From: Cymbomonas tetramitiformis
Lineage: Eukaryota; Chlorophyta; Pyramimonadophyceae; Pyramimonadales; Pyramimonadaceae
Reading direction: 5' to 3'
DNA: 64,000 nt
NCBI GenBank assembly: GCA_001247695.2
Contig: LGRX02029197.1
Span: 47,583-111,582, forward strand
In this document: in pieces, positions 19,655 to 28,905 of the stretch
Layout of the letters: each line of letters begins with the position of its first letter
Numbering within the stretch: position 1 is the stretch's first letter
Made by a program: the position numbers and the translations under genes
The notes under the pieces: model-generated
The model's database searches: none
What the model saw: only the letters and a program-made list of their open reading frames with translations
Told to the model about the DNA's origin: nothing

Positions 19655-20149
19655 ATGTCGGTTTATACTGAATCGCTTCGTATGGTTAAGCCCTTACCAA
19701 GTAAAACCAAAAATTCTAGAAGTAAATTAAATGTACGAACTAAGATCGACAAAACAAACAGTGCAACAAAAGGACATGCAGATATGACAAATAAAAAATT
19801 ACTTATCCAATTTTGCAACAAATACCTAAATTACAATACGGACCGAGTATTCGATATAGGGCGTGACCAACTCGATCTCGATACTATTGCCGCTATACAA
19901 GAAAAACTTGAATCTGGCGATGACCAAAATACCATAAATGCACTGAAAAACTATTTCCATTCTATGCTTAACACCAAAGATATTACAACTCTCAATTCGG
20001 ATCAGCTTCAAGGTAAATGGAATTTTTTTAAAAATATTATAGGGTATGTTCACATGGAAGAGACCGTACGAGAGAAATTTGATCAGATATACAAAGATTT
20101 CTTAGAAATGAATCAGGTGAACCAGTCGACGTCGCAGCTGCAAATTTGA
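19655..20149 (+). CDS. AT-rich helical protein, possible paralogue of the 13.2-16.2 kb gene
   Basis: The protein has 164 residues from the ATG at 19655. A basic Lys/Ser/Thr-rich N-terminus is followed by a helical part containing NTINALKNYFHSML and NSDQLQGKWNFFKNI. These recall EQLKNLKDYFSMAI and KSDELHGKFWNLLYRN in the N-terminal part of the large AT-rich gene at 13.6 kb, with the same order. It may be a shortened duplicate. No function is known. It sits inside duplicate copy A, where copy B has no counterpart. Confidence 0.5.
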   Translation: MSVYTESLRMVKPLPSKTKNSRSKLNVRTKIDKTNSATKGHADMTNKKLLIQFCNKYLNYNTDRVFDIGRDQLDLDTIAAIQEKLESGDDQNTINALKNYFHSMLNTKDITTLNSDQLQGKWNFFKNIIGYVHMEETVREKFDQIYKDFLEMNQVNQSTSQLQI

Positions 20150-20489
20150 GCTGATTCAGTATATGCTACATTCATTTACTAATGTGCTGCATAAGTATTA
20201 TAGTATGCTGCAAGTATGTTACAAACGCTGCATGTGTAGGTTACCTTATCCGACGCGTCGGCACGGAGGCCAAAATTAAATGAGGGGGACTAGCGGTGGT
20301 GGCTGTGGGCGATTTTGGACAACTTAAACAAACAGACAACTAAACGTTTATCGTTAACCGCCGCCTTCAATTTACACAGCCTTAAACATAACATAAAACT
20401 CAATAAAAGTACACAACAAATACAGTCTGTATCTTGAAATGTCACACAACAAATAAACGTTGGAGAAAATGTCACTTATCCAATCTTTA

Positions 20490-20754
20490 TCATGACCAAG
20501 CTAATCTTTTTCGTTTTTTATTTTCAACAGACACATAAACTTCTTGGATCTCGTCGTCGACGTCGTTACGTAAACTACGCGGAGTTGAAATTGCGAACAT
20601 AACCGTATCGTTGTTCGCATGATTATGAAACTCTTCCCAGGTCCAATGTTCTCCACGGATTAGGTCACAGTTCGTTTGTAACGTCATTCATTTGTACTTC
20701 GTGCGGTTGCAGGCGTTTTTGTTGTGGAAAAATCATTTCGATATAACCCAACAT
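20490..20754 (-). pseudogene. Internally deleted copy of the 56.2-57.3 kb gene
   Basis: From the ATG at 20754 the frame reads IFPQQKRLQPHEVQMNDVT, matching the N-terminus at 56219 (IFSPQKHLHSYEVQMFDLT), then hits a stop. A second frame (20687-20490) ends VENKKRKRLAWS, matching the C-terminus IDNKKRRKIAWS at 57.2 kb. About 250 internal residues are missing. The 65-residue second frame has its own ATG and could still be made, but the remnant structure argues for a pseudogene. Confidence 0.75.
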
Positions 20755-20859
20755 TTCTAAGTGAGTTCAAATGTATGCAAGCTGATAAAGTTGGAAGCAA
20801 TATGTTGCGTGTCATCGTCTGTATGACACGGGTGCAGCAATCTATGTGTGACGACCACG

Positions 20860-21663
20860 CTACTCCTTCAACTGCGCATAACGTTTAAGCCTGCGATCGT
20901 AAAACATGGAGCCGCACAGCCTTACACGCGTGATAGCGAAAATGGTCGTTGCGTTAAGGTATCCAAACTGCCATCGTTGCGCGTATGCGAAAGTCTTGCC
21001 GTGTACGCGTTCAAAGTTGTCTAGGTACGAGTGCAGGCTTTGCACATTTTTGGGTGTTTGCGTTTGCGCATACCCCACCAAAACGTCCTTCAAGCAGCAA
21101 GCGTCGGGTAAGACGGTCGCGCGCTCGTCGCGTAAACAGCAGCTCGCAATAAAATCGTGCTGCGCGCTACCGAGCAATTCGATCATCAGAGTTGCGTTGA
21201 TCGCTATTTCCGATCGCAAAGCCATTTTTGCGCACGCGTTTGTACGTTTTGAGCAGAGTATCGGTAACGCGATGTCCTCCCATGCTACGTAAACGATTTG
21301 CGGCATCGCGTTGTCGCTGATGTCGTAAAACTCTTGTATGTACCACGCGTTGCTTCGGGAAATCGAAACCTCGCTGTTAACGGACACCATATGGCAACGT
21401 GCATCGTTCGCTATTGATGTAATCGTTGCGCAGCCCGTCTCGCTCACCGTCATTATGTGATGAATCGCCGTTCGCGGTCGCGACCATAAGCCCGCCAACA
21501 CCCACGGTGAAACGCACGGAGCTTTCGGCAAATGACCGATCGGTACTGACGGGTGCAACTTTGAGAACATTCTCGCGCGCTCGCTGAGTACAAGAATTAA
21601 CAAATTGCGCGCAATAACGATAATCACCAGGGAGAGCACGCATGCTTGCAACTTTTGACGCAT
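20860..21663 (-). CDS. Type II membrane protein of unknown function
   Basis: This 267-residue protein starts at the ATG at 21663. The first 30 residues (LQACVLSLVIIVIARNLLILVL) are a signal anchor. The rest is a soluble domain with paired cysteines (CC, ACC, CSKRTNAC) and no recognised motif. Size and topology resemble the glycosyltransferase-like genes nearby. The gene ends 10 bases from the inverted duplicate. Confidence 0.5.
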   Translation of the reverse strand: MRQKLQACVLSLVIIVIARNLLILVLSERARMFSKLHPSVPIGHLPKAPCVSPWVLAGLWSRPRTAIHHIMTVSETGCATITSIANDARCHMVSVNSEVSISRSNAWYIQEFYDISDNAMPQIVYVAWEDIALPILCSKRTNACAKMALRSEIAINATLMIELLGSAQHDFIASCCLRDERATVLPDACCLKDVLVGYAQTQTPKNVQSLHSYLDNFERVHGKTFAYAQRWQFGYLNATTIFAITRVRLCGSMFYDRRLKRYAQLKE

Positions 21664-22074
21664 GCGAACGTAATTTTTGCAGACGTGCGGCGCATCGCCC
21701 GTGGCATTCGGCGCAATAATTTACATCAAACGCGTGTCAAGTTTGAGTTTTGGCGTGATCATGCAGTGCGACCATAATTTTAAAGAAGACACGCGTAACA
21801 TAATATTCATTATGACGTTTACGTGTTTTGCTCATCGGTCTTCGGCACCGCCGCGGTTTATTCGCTATGTACGCAAATCAATTTTGCGTATATTAATTTT
21901 ATAAACTTTTTTACATTAAGTGGACAAGTATTGTAAAGTCTGCAGCCGAAATGTCATTTAAACGAGTAAGTTTTAAGAGATTGGTAATCCCTTATTATAT
22001 ACACACCTACGTTGAGATTGATCACGAACCCAAGCGAAGGTAACTCTGGTTATGTCCGACGCAGATGTAATTTG
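21664..22074. other. Intergenic region
   Basis: This is a 411-base gap, AT-rich in its second half. I see no credible gene, repeat or hairpin. A plus-strand frame at 21677-21904 has no good start. Confidence 0.4.
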
Positions 22075-22410
22075 TTAGTTGTCGATTTCTTGCAGCATCT
22101 CAGTTGTTGGATGCGTATGCAACAGACTTAAAACTTGGTCTTCATCTATGCTAAATTCCAAAATATACTCATGATTACCCTTAATCAGACTTATTTGATC
22201 CTCAATTATTTGAAAACCAGAACCTTTTTTTAGGTTTTGGAAGTTAGGTTTTCCGGTATTGACATATTCTACTTTGAATATGGGAGTGTTATCTTTGTCA
22301 ACTTCGACAAATTCATTCTCTTGTATATCAAAATACGCAGTTTTTCCAAGATTTATTTTTATTGGTTGTCTTTCCGGGCGTTTTCTCTTTGGCATCATGA
22401 CGACCGACAT
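22075..22410 (-). CDS. Small basic-to-acidic protein, paralogue of a fragment at 53.7 kb
   Basis: The protein has 111 residues from the ATG at 22410 (a TTG at 22425 is less likely). The N-terminus is basic (MPKRKRPERQ, a nuclear-localisation-like patch) and the C-terminus ends HTHPTTEMLQEIDN. Segments NTPIFKVEYVNTGKPNFQNLKKG and DEDQVLSLLHTHP have clear counterparts in the broken frame at 53656-53889. The family is unknown; nucleoplasmin-like or beta-sandwich folds are possible but unproven. Confidence 0.5.
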   Translation of the reverse strand: MSVVMMPKRKRPERQPIKINLGKTAYFDIQENEFVEVDKDNTPIFKVEYVNTGKPNFQNLKKGSGFQIIEDQISLIKGNHEYILEFSIDEDQVLSLLHTHPTTEMLQEIDN

Positions 22411-22481
22411 TTTTGCAAAATGCAAACGCGCAAATCTCTATTGCGATCCTCTTACTAATTCATCTATTTATACTCTCCACG

Positions 22482-23561
22482 CTAGTCTATGGCGTGCGTG
22501 CGCAGATGGTACACGTTGCAGGTATTGTTCGTCATCATACGCGTGCAGGCCTGCAGTAGACTCCGAGTCCTAGTGTGCATGGGCAAATAGGCGATGCAGT
22601 CCCGGCAGTGTTCGTGCAGTTTGATCATGCGCCCTTCGGGGTGCCCCGCGTATTTTTGCAGGTTCTCGTAGCGCAGGTCGTCGTACAGCGCGCGCCGCTG
22701 GGTCTTCGCGCCGCTCAAGGTGTAACACATCTCCACCAGCAGTACGGTCAGACTCCACACCGCGTCCGCGTCGGAGTACTCGTACGATGTTAAATTCGGG
22801 TCGTGAAGGCACATCTTCTCGGAAGGGAACGTGCAGGGGTTTCCCCTGGACTCCGCGACGTTGCAGATGCTCCCCACGTCGCCCAGCAGCGCTCGGTCGT
22901 CGTGCGTGATCAGCACGTTCGACATCTTGATGTCCGTGTGGCACAGGCGACGGGACTTCAGCGCGAGCGTCGCCTTCATCACGTCCCGCGCGTACATGAT
23001 GATTTGCGCATCGGTCGGGCTCGTTTTCGCCAGATGCGTGCACATATCGTAGCGGCAAAGCTCGGACACGCAGAAGCAGGTGTACACGTCGTCCATGGGG
23101 TGCTTATGCACGTGCTTGGTGACGTAAGAAAGCAGACTGCGCAGCGTGAGATCGTTCTTCGGGTTCTTGTGGGTCGCGATCGTTAGCGGCTGAGACCGCA
23201 GCACGCCCATGTCGGCGGGGAACATGCTGCGCGTGTCGATGCATTCGCCGCGCGCCTGCTTCTCGTTGTCCGTTTGCACCCACTTCAAAGCCAGCCCATG
23301 GTCGCGCCCCCCGAGGCGGTACACCACGCCGTACGACCCCTTTCCGATCTCCTGCCACGAGCAGGTCCGAGCGCGCAGGTCGTAGTGCGCCCCGTCCACG
23401 ACCACCCTGGTCACGCCCGAAATGCCGCCCTCGTGGTCGCACTCCACGTGAACGGATTTTTCGGTGTTGCACGGGGAGGCGCGAAAGCAGCGCAGCGCGC
23501 GGAGGAGCAACGCCCGCGCGTAGCGTCTGCCGAAGGCGTACATAGAATATGAGGCGCCCAT
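22482..23561 (-). CDS. Protein kinase
   Basis: The protein has 359 residues from the ATG at 23561; an alternative ATG lies at 23543. Kinase motifs: glycine loop GKGSYGVV (73-80), catalytic lysine in ALKW (K93), the catalytic loop as CHTDIKMSNVL (HTD in place of HRD, with K and N present), and the metal motif as GDVGS (DVG in place of DFG). The N-terminus MGASYS could be myristoylated at G2. It probably phosphorylates host or viral proteins on Ser/Thr. The HTD and DVG substitutions occur in active viral kinases, so it is likely functional. Confidence 0.75.
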   Translation of the reverse strand: MGASYSMYAFGRRYARALLLRALRCFRASPCNTEKSVHVECDHEGGISGVTRVVVDGAHYDLRARTCSWQEIGKGSYGVVYRLGGRDHGLALKWVQTDNEKQARGECIDTRSMFPADMGVLRSQPLTIATHKNPKNDLTLRSLLSYVTKHVHKHPMDDVYTCFCVSELCRYDMCTHLAKTSPTDAQIIMYARDVMKATLALKSRRLCHTDIKMSNVLITHDDRALLGDVGSICNVAESRGNPCTFPSEKMCLHDPNLTSYEYSDADAVWSLTVLLVEMCYTLSGAKTQRRALYDDLRYENLQKYAGHPEGRMIKLHEHCRDCIAYLPMHTRTRSLLQACTRMMTNNTCNVYHLRTHAID

Positions 23562-23569
23562 CGCGCGTT

Positions 23570-23577
23570 TATATATA
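23570..23577. promoter_or_regulatory. Shared palindromic TATATATA box
   Basis: This element lies between the divergent kinase and TBP genes, 36 bases before the TBP ATG but only about 8 bases before the kinase ATG at 23561. It therefore serves TBP well and the kinase only if that gene starts at 23543. Confidence 0.5.
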
Positions 23578-23612
23578 CGCACCCGCGCGCGGCGCCGCGG
23601 TGTTCGTTCGGT

Positions 23613-24272
23613 ATGCGGGTGGTGAACGTGGTGCTCACGGCGGTCTTTAGCCAGAAGGTGGACCTGGTTCGCTTCACCCGCTTGACGGGGGCCGACTATC
23701 GGCCGATGGTTTTTGCCGCGGCGTCTCTTCGCTTCAACAATCCACGGTGCACCTTGTTGCTTTTCCAGAGCGGTCGGTGCGTCTGCATCGGTGCCACGTG
23801 CGTGCACGACGCCCACTACGGCATCGACTGTTGCTTGCGAGTGCTGATATACCTTCACGCGGAGGTATACCTGCTCCACACGGCGGTACAAAACATAGTT
23901 ACGCACGACGATGTGGGCGACGCCGTCGATATCAACCGCCTGGCGGCGGACGACGCCATGCAGACGCAGTACAACCCGGAGCTCTTTCCGGGGCTGCGGA
24001 TGGCCTTGACTTGCGATGGCAACTCGCGGGCGACCATCTTTTATCAGGGCAACATCATTGTCACCGGGTGTCGGTGCATGGACACCGTCGCGGCCGCCTG
24101 GCACGAGGTAAGAAGCAAGATCGAAGCGTACCGGGTGCGGAAGCAGCAGCTCGCCTGCAACGCGCTGACGCACACCAACAACGCCATGCAGCGGCAGATC
24201 GACCGCCTTTTATACGACGAGCCCCAAAGCGAGGTGACCGAAGTTGGCGGCGCGCTCGCGTCCTCCGAGTAA
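23613..24272 (+). CDS. TATA-binding protein (TBP) homologue
   Basis: This 219-residue protein starts at the ATG at 23613 and shows both TBP repeats. First repeat: VDLVRFTRLTGADYRPMVFAA..LRFNNPRCTLLLFQSGRCVCIGA. Second repeat: YNPELFPGLRMAL..ATIFYQGNIIVTGC. The PELFPGL and the F-x-(S/Q)G-x-x-(V/I)-x-(T/I)G strings are diagnostic. It would bind the TATA elements seen before many genes here and recruit host or viral transcription machinery. The saddle's DNA-contacting Phe positions look partly conserved. A C-terminal extension of about 35 residues is not part of the fold. Confidence 0.85.
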   Translation: MRVVNVVLTAVFSQKVDLVRFTRLTGADYRPMVFAAASLRFNNPRCTLLLFQSGRCVCIGATCVHDAHYGIDCCLRVLIYLHAEVYLLHTAVQNIVTHDDVGDAVDINRLAADDAMQTQYNPELFPGLRMALTCDGNSRATIFYQGNIIVTGCRCMDTVAAAWHEVRSKIEAYRVRKQQLACNALTHTNNAMQRQIDRLLYDEPQSEVTEVGGALASSE

Positions 24273-24324
24273 ATATAAATACCAACGATTTGTATGCCGT
24301 TACGAAAAAAAAAAGTAGCGCGCC

Positions 24325-25779
24325 ATGTCATTCACAGAAGTATTCGAATATGAGATTGTGGAGCAACCGGAAAATGACGATGGCAACGTGTTATTAACTG
24401 CATACCAAGATTACATGAAGTTGTATTTTCCAGCAAACAAGGTGACTCCAGAAAAAATTAAATTGTTTTTCGAAAATTATGTAGAACCATTTACCGAAAA
24501 ATTTGAATTCAATTCGAAGGAAACATTTCCTCCTGAGAAGCATAAAGATTATAACGATTTTTACCAACAAATGAAGGAAGTTTCGCCCTTAAGGAAACAC
24601 ACTAGTCTTCACCTTACTTTAAATGTGTCACCTGCAATGCTAATGCTAAATGCCAACCTCCTTCGAGACGTAAAAAACCTTTTACAGTCGGAAGAAGTAA
24701 AAAATAATAAAAATACACTAAATGAGCTCCCACAACTTATTGCAAATACTTTTGTTGTAGATGCCGACGACGCCAAAGATTTCGATGTTGGCGTAAAGTT
24801 ACAACTTGCAAGATACGAATTCCTGGTGATATTATTCGATTTTATTCAAACGCTAAAATTTATTTCAAAAAAAGAAATGGATATTTTAAAAATATTCTTT
24901 ACATGCGTGTGTGAAATTAAAACCCCAAACAATTCATTGTTATCTTTTACCAACGCGTATGTTGAAAACTCAGAGATTACAGACGATACAAAAGAAATTT
25001 TTCTAAAAAAGGCTATCATAACATTTACAGAAAACCACGACAAATTCACTATATCTTATTTGAATGAACTATTACACTTTTCTACGCATTTTGTTCCCAT
25101 ATACGATATGTTTATGGTGAATCTTAATACCACTTGCACCCAAAATTTCAAAAAAAATTTGGAAGAGCATGAAAGTAAATTTCACGAACGTATCACTGAC
25201 GATATAGAAAAACTAAAAAAAAACAAGGCCAAGCTCGAAGAAGAAGTGAAGAAAATAAGCAAAGAAATGAAAGATAAACTCATCACCAAGAAGGAAGCGG
25301 AGAAAGAGTGCGGTAAACAAAAGGAGGTTCGCGACGCCGTGGAATATTGCATCGCTTGCACTTGTGCGTTCGAAGACGCTCCGGTAAACCTGATGACCGA
25401 CGCCGCGATAAAGCTGGTACCCGACATGTACCTCAATCTGTCCACACGCCACGCGAACGCCGTCCGAGCTTACAACATGTTGGATGAGCGTACGATCGTT
25501 TTAATCGACGACAATAACCTCGGACTACTGGAGGGTTTGCACTTTGAGGCCTCCGGTGAAGGAAATGCCGATACCCGCGCACGCACGCTGCATGAGCTGG
25601 TTGCATCGCGGCCAGCCGGTTTTGCCATCGGCGCGGTAGACGCGGTACCGACATGGATGCGTCAAGCGCGTCGCGTCGACGACAAAGCCGTGTGCGGCTA
25701 TCTGGCGGTCGTCCTTAAGGGTAAGCTCAACGTGTTTCGTGTACCCAACCATGCGATGCGCACGATCGGTATCTTTTGA
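24325..25779 (+). CDS. Chimeric protein: AT-rich helical part fused to a GC-rich C-terminal domain
   Basis: This is a single frame of 484 residues from the ATG at 24325. Residues 1-335 are AT-rich and helical, ending in a Lys/Glu coiled coil (KKNKAKLEEEVKKISKEMKD). From about base 25320 the DNA becomes GC-rich and encodes a compact domain (DAVEYCIACTCAFEDAPVNL..RTIVLIDDNNLGLLEGLHFEA..). The shift in base use inside one frame suggests fusion of two genes of different origin. Neither half was recognised. Confidence 0.55.
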   Translation: MSFTEVFEYEIVEQPENDDGNVLLTAYQDYMKLYFPANKVTPEKIKLFFENYVEPFTEKFEFNSKETFPPEKHKDYNDFYQQMKEVSPLRKHTSLHLTLNVSPAMLMLNANLLRDVKNLLQSEEVKNNKNTLNELPQLIANTFVVDADDAKDFDVGVKLQLARYEFLVILFDFIQTLKFISKKEMDILKIFFTCVCEIKTPNNSLLSFTNAYVENSEITDDTKEIFLKKAIITFTENHDKFTISYLNELLHFSTHFVPIYDMFMVNLNTTCTQNFKKNLEEHESKFHERITDDIEKLKKNKAKLEEEVKKISKEMKDKLITKKEAEKECGKQKEVRDAVEYCIACTCAFEDAPVNLMTDAAIKLVPDMYLNLSTRHANAVRAYNMLDERTIVLIDDNNLGLLEGLHFEASGEGNADTRARTLHELVASRPAGFAIGAVDAVPTWMRQARRVDDKAVCGYLAVVLKGKLNVFRVPNHAMRTIGIF

Positions 25780-25835
25780 TTGCATCACGAAGTTCTTCGT
25801 ATAAATATTTGAACACGTCCTACGATGTTAAAAAT

Positions 25836-26408
25836 ATGTCGATAGAAATGCGACTGAAACTTTGCGAAGCAAATTTAAATGAAAATCAAATGGAACTAAT
25901 ACAAACTAAAAATATTTTGAAAAATACCGAAGAAGAGTTGCAAAAAACAAAAAATGAGTTGCACGAAACCCAAAAACAGCTGCAAGCAAATGCGGAAATA
26001 CGCACACAAGTACAAACTTTATTTGAAAAACTGTCAGATAGTATCAAAAAAAATTCTAATTTTTTTTTAAATTCGGTAACAAATGATGTGATGAACAGCG
26101 ACCATGATGATTCATGCGATGATGCTATGGGTTCACCCGATAGATTATCATTAAACTTTTCTGACGAATCGGAAAATTATGAGGAAGATTTTGCAAAAAA
26201 CGTAAAAGCAGGTATAGAAAATGATGTGATGAACAGCGACCATGATGATTCATGCGATGATGCTATGGGTTCACCCGATAGATTATCATTAAACTTTTTT
26301 GACGAATCGGAAAATTATGAACTAGTCAAGAAAAAGGAAGATTTTGCAAAAAACGTAAAAGCAGGTATAGAATGTATAGAAAATGCTGTGATAAACAGCG
26401 ACCATTAA
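25836..26408 (+). CDS. Coiled-coil protein with tandem repeats
   Basis: The protein has 190 residues from the ATG at 25836. The first 75 residues are a heptad-like coiled coil (NILKNTEEELQKTKNELHET). Then two near-identical units of about 45-50 residues follow, with VMNSDHDDSCDDAMGSPDRL and DFAKNVKAGIE. A third copy begins but hits a stop. The acidic repeat could bind basic partners or metal. It is AT-rich like its upstream neighbour, 57 bases away. Confidence 0.55.
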   Translation: MSIEMRLKLCEANLNENQMELIQTKNILKNTEEELQKTKNELHETQKQLQANAEIRTQVQTLFEKLSDSIKKNSNFFLNSVTNDVMNSDHDDSCDDAMGSPDRLSLNFSDESENYEEDFAKNVKAGIENDVMNSDHDDSCDDAMGSPDRLSLNFFDESENYELVKKKEDFAKNVKAGIECIENAVINSDH

Positions 26409-26475
26409 AATTTATGCAATAATGCTTTGGGTTCACCCAATAAATTATCATAAAACTTTTCTGACAAATCGGATA
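26082..26475 (+). repeat. Three tandem copies of a ~140-bp unit
   Basis: Copies start near 26082, 26220 and 26385. The first two are almost identical and in frame; the second has a 12-base insertion. The third has decayed with stop codons just after the gene's end, so the gene seems to have been longer once. Confidence 0.85.
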
Positions 26476-26586
26476 AACATGATACGACTGGTTGTTAGAA
26501 GTGAACGACGCGTAATAAATTTAATTCTCAATAAAAAACTAAAAATTGTTGCACGCCACGTAAACATTTTGTTCGCGCATCCTTTT

Positions 26587-27573
26587 TCAACAGGTTCCGA
26601 TGGGCGCTGCGAAAACGGTGCGCGCCGACCGCTCGCCGCATCCGAACTCGCCGCGACCGCCCTGCCAGTGGCTACGCGTGAAACAGAGCGACCCGTCCAA
26701 TCGTCGTCGCGCGTCGCTCAACGTTAGGCCGAAACGCGTCATAGCACCGGTCCGTTGATTGAATATCGCAGATTCCGCATAGACGGGCGTGTTCGCAGCA
26801 TCCACCACATGTTTGAGCAGCCGCTCCGGATTGTGCGCGGTGACGTTCGCGTCCCACATGGCCGCGTAGTATCGTATCATCACTTTGAATGACGCGTCGA
26901 AGGGACCCACCCAAGCCTTTTCGTTGTACCCTCCCCGGTGGTTGCACGATTTTATAACTAGCGCCTGCTTCGGGACCATATCCAAAACGAACGGGTAGTA
27001 CCACGCGGCGTCTTCGCGGATACGCAGGACAAAATCGTATTTCTCCGTCAGATTTACACGCATGACGGCCGTGTAAGCGTTGCGCAGCATGGCTTGCACG
27101 TTCGGCGTGTGCGGGAAGGTCGCGTCGTTGGAGTTTGCGCGCGCCGGTGCAATCCACGTGGGAACAAACTCAAAATGCCGTACTTGCATGTTCGGTAGCA
27201 AGGATACGTGCTCTCGAAATAGGTCCACTGCGTTAGGAGCGGTTTTACGCTCCACGCGCTCGGATGAACGAGGCGCCGCGCTGCTCGTGTTCTGCAGCAC
27301 GCCGTAATAGTCGAAGCGGTGTTTGGGGTTCCACCGAGCCAGCGACGTCGCCTGCTCCCAAACCCAAGCCTCGTAAAGGCCGCTCTGCACCACCGCCACT
27401 CTCTGCGAAACTTGCGATGTTACGCTGTAAAAATTCTTTGCGAGTGCGCCAAAATTGTCGTGACTCTTGAGCCGTTTTGTGCGGAATATATCGCGCAGAG
27501 TAAACGCACACGTCGCGGTAAACGCGTTTAGCACCAAGACTGACATGAAAAGAGACATTCGTGGTCCCCGCAT
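26587..27573 (-). CDS. Type II membrane glycosyltransferase-like protein
   Basis: The protein has 328 residues from the ATG at 27573. The N-terminus (RMSLFMSVLVLNAFTATCAF) is a signal anchor. Later EKYDFVLRIREDAAWYYPF gives an acidic R-x-D string typical of GT-A glycosyltransferases. It is followed by YNEKAWVGPFDASFKVMIRYYAAMW, as in many hypothetical glycosyltransferases of algae and their viruses. It would act in the Golgi lumen. The class is likely but the sugar is unknown. Confidence 0.5.
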   Translation of the reverse strand: MRGPRMSLFMSVLVLNAFTATCAFTLRDIFRTKRLKSHDNFGALAKNFYSVTSQVSQRVAVVQSGLYEAWVWEQATSLARWNPKHRFDYYGVLQNTSSAAPRSSERVERKTAPNAVDLFREHVSLLPNMQVRHFEFVPTWIAPARANSNDATFPHTPNVQAMLRNAYTAVMRVNLTEKYDFVLRIREDAAWYYPFVLDMVPKQALVIKSCNHRGGYNEKAWVGPFDASFKVMIRYYAAMWDANVTAHNPERLLKHVVDAANTPVYAESAIFNQRTGAMTRFGLTLSDARRRLDGSLCFTRSHWQGGRGEFGCGERSARTVFAAPIGTC

Positions 27574-27742
27574 GGTTGCGTATGGCGGTGCTGATCGTGC
27601 ACAGTGGAAAAAGCTCGGCGGTTTGATATGCTTTTCTTTTTTGCTCGAGCGCAGCGGACGCAATACGGTCGCGGCAAGGTGACTTAAAAAGTACCGCCGA
27701 CGCGACAGAATTCGGCGACGCGCGCACCAGCACTCGCGCACT

Positions 27743-28237
27743 ATGAACACGAGAATGCACAAGAGTTCCTCGTGGAATCCGGCGCACGTGCGCGTACTCC
27801 GAACCGGGTATGCCAAGGAACACGTGACCGGTTTTCGTTACTGCAATATTAGGCCTCTGAGGGTATCCGGTGTGCAAATTCTGATTGAAGACGACGACTG
27901 CGTCGGTACGGTTTGTACCATTAAGGGAAATGTCGAGGCGCAGGTGTCGGACGTGACCGAACGGTTGCGAGCGTTGATCGTGTCCTTGAAAAACGGAAGG
28001 CGTACGCTCAAGCTAAGGACCACTGTTCCGTGCGGCAAGATCATAGGTCGAAAAGGGACCAACGTGCGTTTGCTCGCGGTGAACGATGCGCACGTCCATG
28101 TGGAGTCCGTCGACGACGGGTGCACGCTGTGCATGATTTATGGCGGCTCTCCGGACGATCAATTGAGCACCGCGGAAAATTTGAAAAAGTTTTTGATCGC
28201 AACCAAGAACGGCGATTGCAACTCGCGCGGGGAGTGA
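27743..28237 (+). CDS. KH-domain RNA-binding protein
   Basis: The protein has 164 residues from the ATG at 27743. The second half has a KH core: VPCGKIIGRKGTNVRLLAV (GRKG at 102-105) with following beta strands and a terminal helix (TAENLKKFLIATK). The first half (VQILIEDDDCVGTVCTIKG..TERLRALIV) looks like a second, degenerate KH fold without the GXXG loop. It would bind single-stranded RNA or DNA. It lies divergent from the membrane glycosyltransferase-like gene. No intron is needed here, unlike the KH gene at 3.1-3.7 kb. Confidence 0.7.
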   Translation: MNTRMHKSSSWNPAHVRVLRTGYAKEHVTGFRYCNIRPLRVSGVQILIEDDDCVGTVCTIKGNVEAQVSDVTERLRALIVSLKNGRRTLKLRTTVPCGKIIGRKGTNVRLLAVNDAHVHVESVDDGCTLCMIYGGSPDDQLSTAENLKKFLIATKNGDCNSRGE

Positions 28238-28246
28238 ACCTTCTAA

Positions 28247-28840
28247 TTACTTGGAGTCCGTGATATAAAACAGTTTGTCGTATAATGGTGGATACGCGGG
28301 TCTTGTAATCGCAATCTTGACGATGTGCGCAGCAGTGCCTGTTTCCAGATACATTGGTGCGTTTTTGGGCAGCGTGATAAACAGCCTGCGGTACATTCGA
28401 GTTTGTAAAACAAGCGCTCGCGCGTGCACTAATCTATAATCCGGGGAGTGCGAAAACAGCACAAAAAGCTGTTGGGGCGGTAGGTAGCTCGTCGTGCCGT
28501 CCAAAACGTTCCATCTACTGGCCTCGGTATCCAAGAATTCCGTGCGACCGTCGTGGGTGACGGAGGTTAATGGCGGATCGAAGCTCAGGTAGTACCACGC
28601 GTCTTCGTGCGGCGATCTGAAGGTGACCGCTCTGCACGCATCGCGCAACAACCGGTTCAACTGCTGGCTCGCTGCGCGCGATTCCGAGGGTGAATGGGTT
28701 AGATCGTGCACCACGCCGGACTCGGTCGCAATTTTGAGCACGGTGGTCGCGCGACTCGCGCGTATCGTGAGCCATCTCGTGAGGAGCTTGTGCGCGTGCA
28801 CCAGATAGCGCAGTATGCACTGCAGCGTCTTACGGAACAT
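28247..28840 (-). CDS. Hypothetical protein with amphipathic N-terminus
   Basis: The protein has 197 residues from the ATG at 28840. The first 30 residues (FRKTLQCILRYLVHAHKLLTRWLTIR) form an amphipathic, basic helix that may bind membrane. The rest is mixed (HEDAWYYLSFDPPLTSVTHDG). No family was recognised. Its stop lies 10 bases from the stop of the convergent KH gene. Confidence 0.5.
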   Translation of the reverse strand: MFRKTLQCILRYLVHAHKLLTRWLTIRASRATTVLKIATESGVVHDLTHSPSESRAASQQLNRLLRDACRAVTFRSPHEDAWYYLSFDPPLTSVTHDGRTEFLDTEASRWNVLDGTTSYLPPQQLFVLFSHSPDYRLVHARALVLQTRMYRRLFITLPKNAPMYLETGTAAHIVKIAITRPAYPPLYDKLFYITDSK

Positions 28841-28905
28841 GGAGCGCTCGCCATCAAACGCGCGCAAACGGAATTATATATATACGCCATGTTAATATTA
28901 CATCG

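Larger units (their letters stand above)
19430..20850 (-). repeat. Diverged inverted duplicate of 56.08-57.56 kb (copy A)
   Basis: Read on the minus strand, three blocks match the plus strand of 56.08-57.56 kb in the same order: a 5' flank with TGCTGCACCCGTGTCATACAG (20.80-20.85 kb), the 5' and 3' ends of a gene plus its 3' flank with TTGTTGTGTGACATTT (20.29-20.75 kb), and a block with GCGCGACTTTTCGGAAA (19.43-19.58 kb). Between the last two blocks copy A has an extra plus-strand gene (19655-20149). Confidence 0.8.

Noticed and set aside
23562..24173. N-terminal extension of the kinase frame
   Set aside because: It is antisense to the well-supported TBP gene; the kinase starts at 23561 or 23543.
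26422..26727. 101-codon plus frame
   Set aside because: It covers the degenerate third repeat and runs antisense into the end of the glycosyltransferase-like gene.
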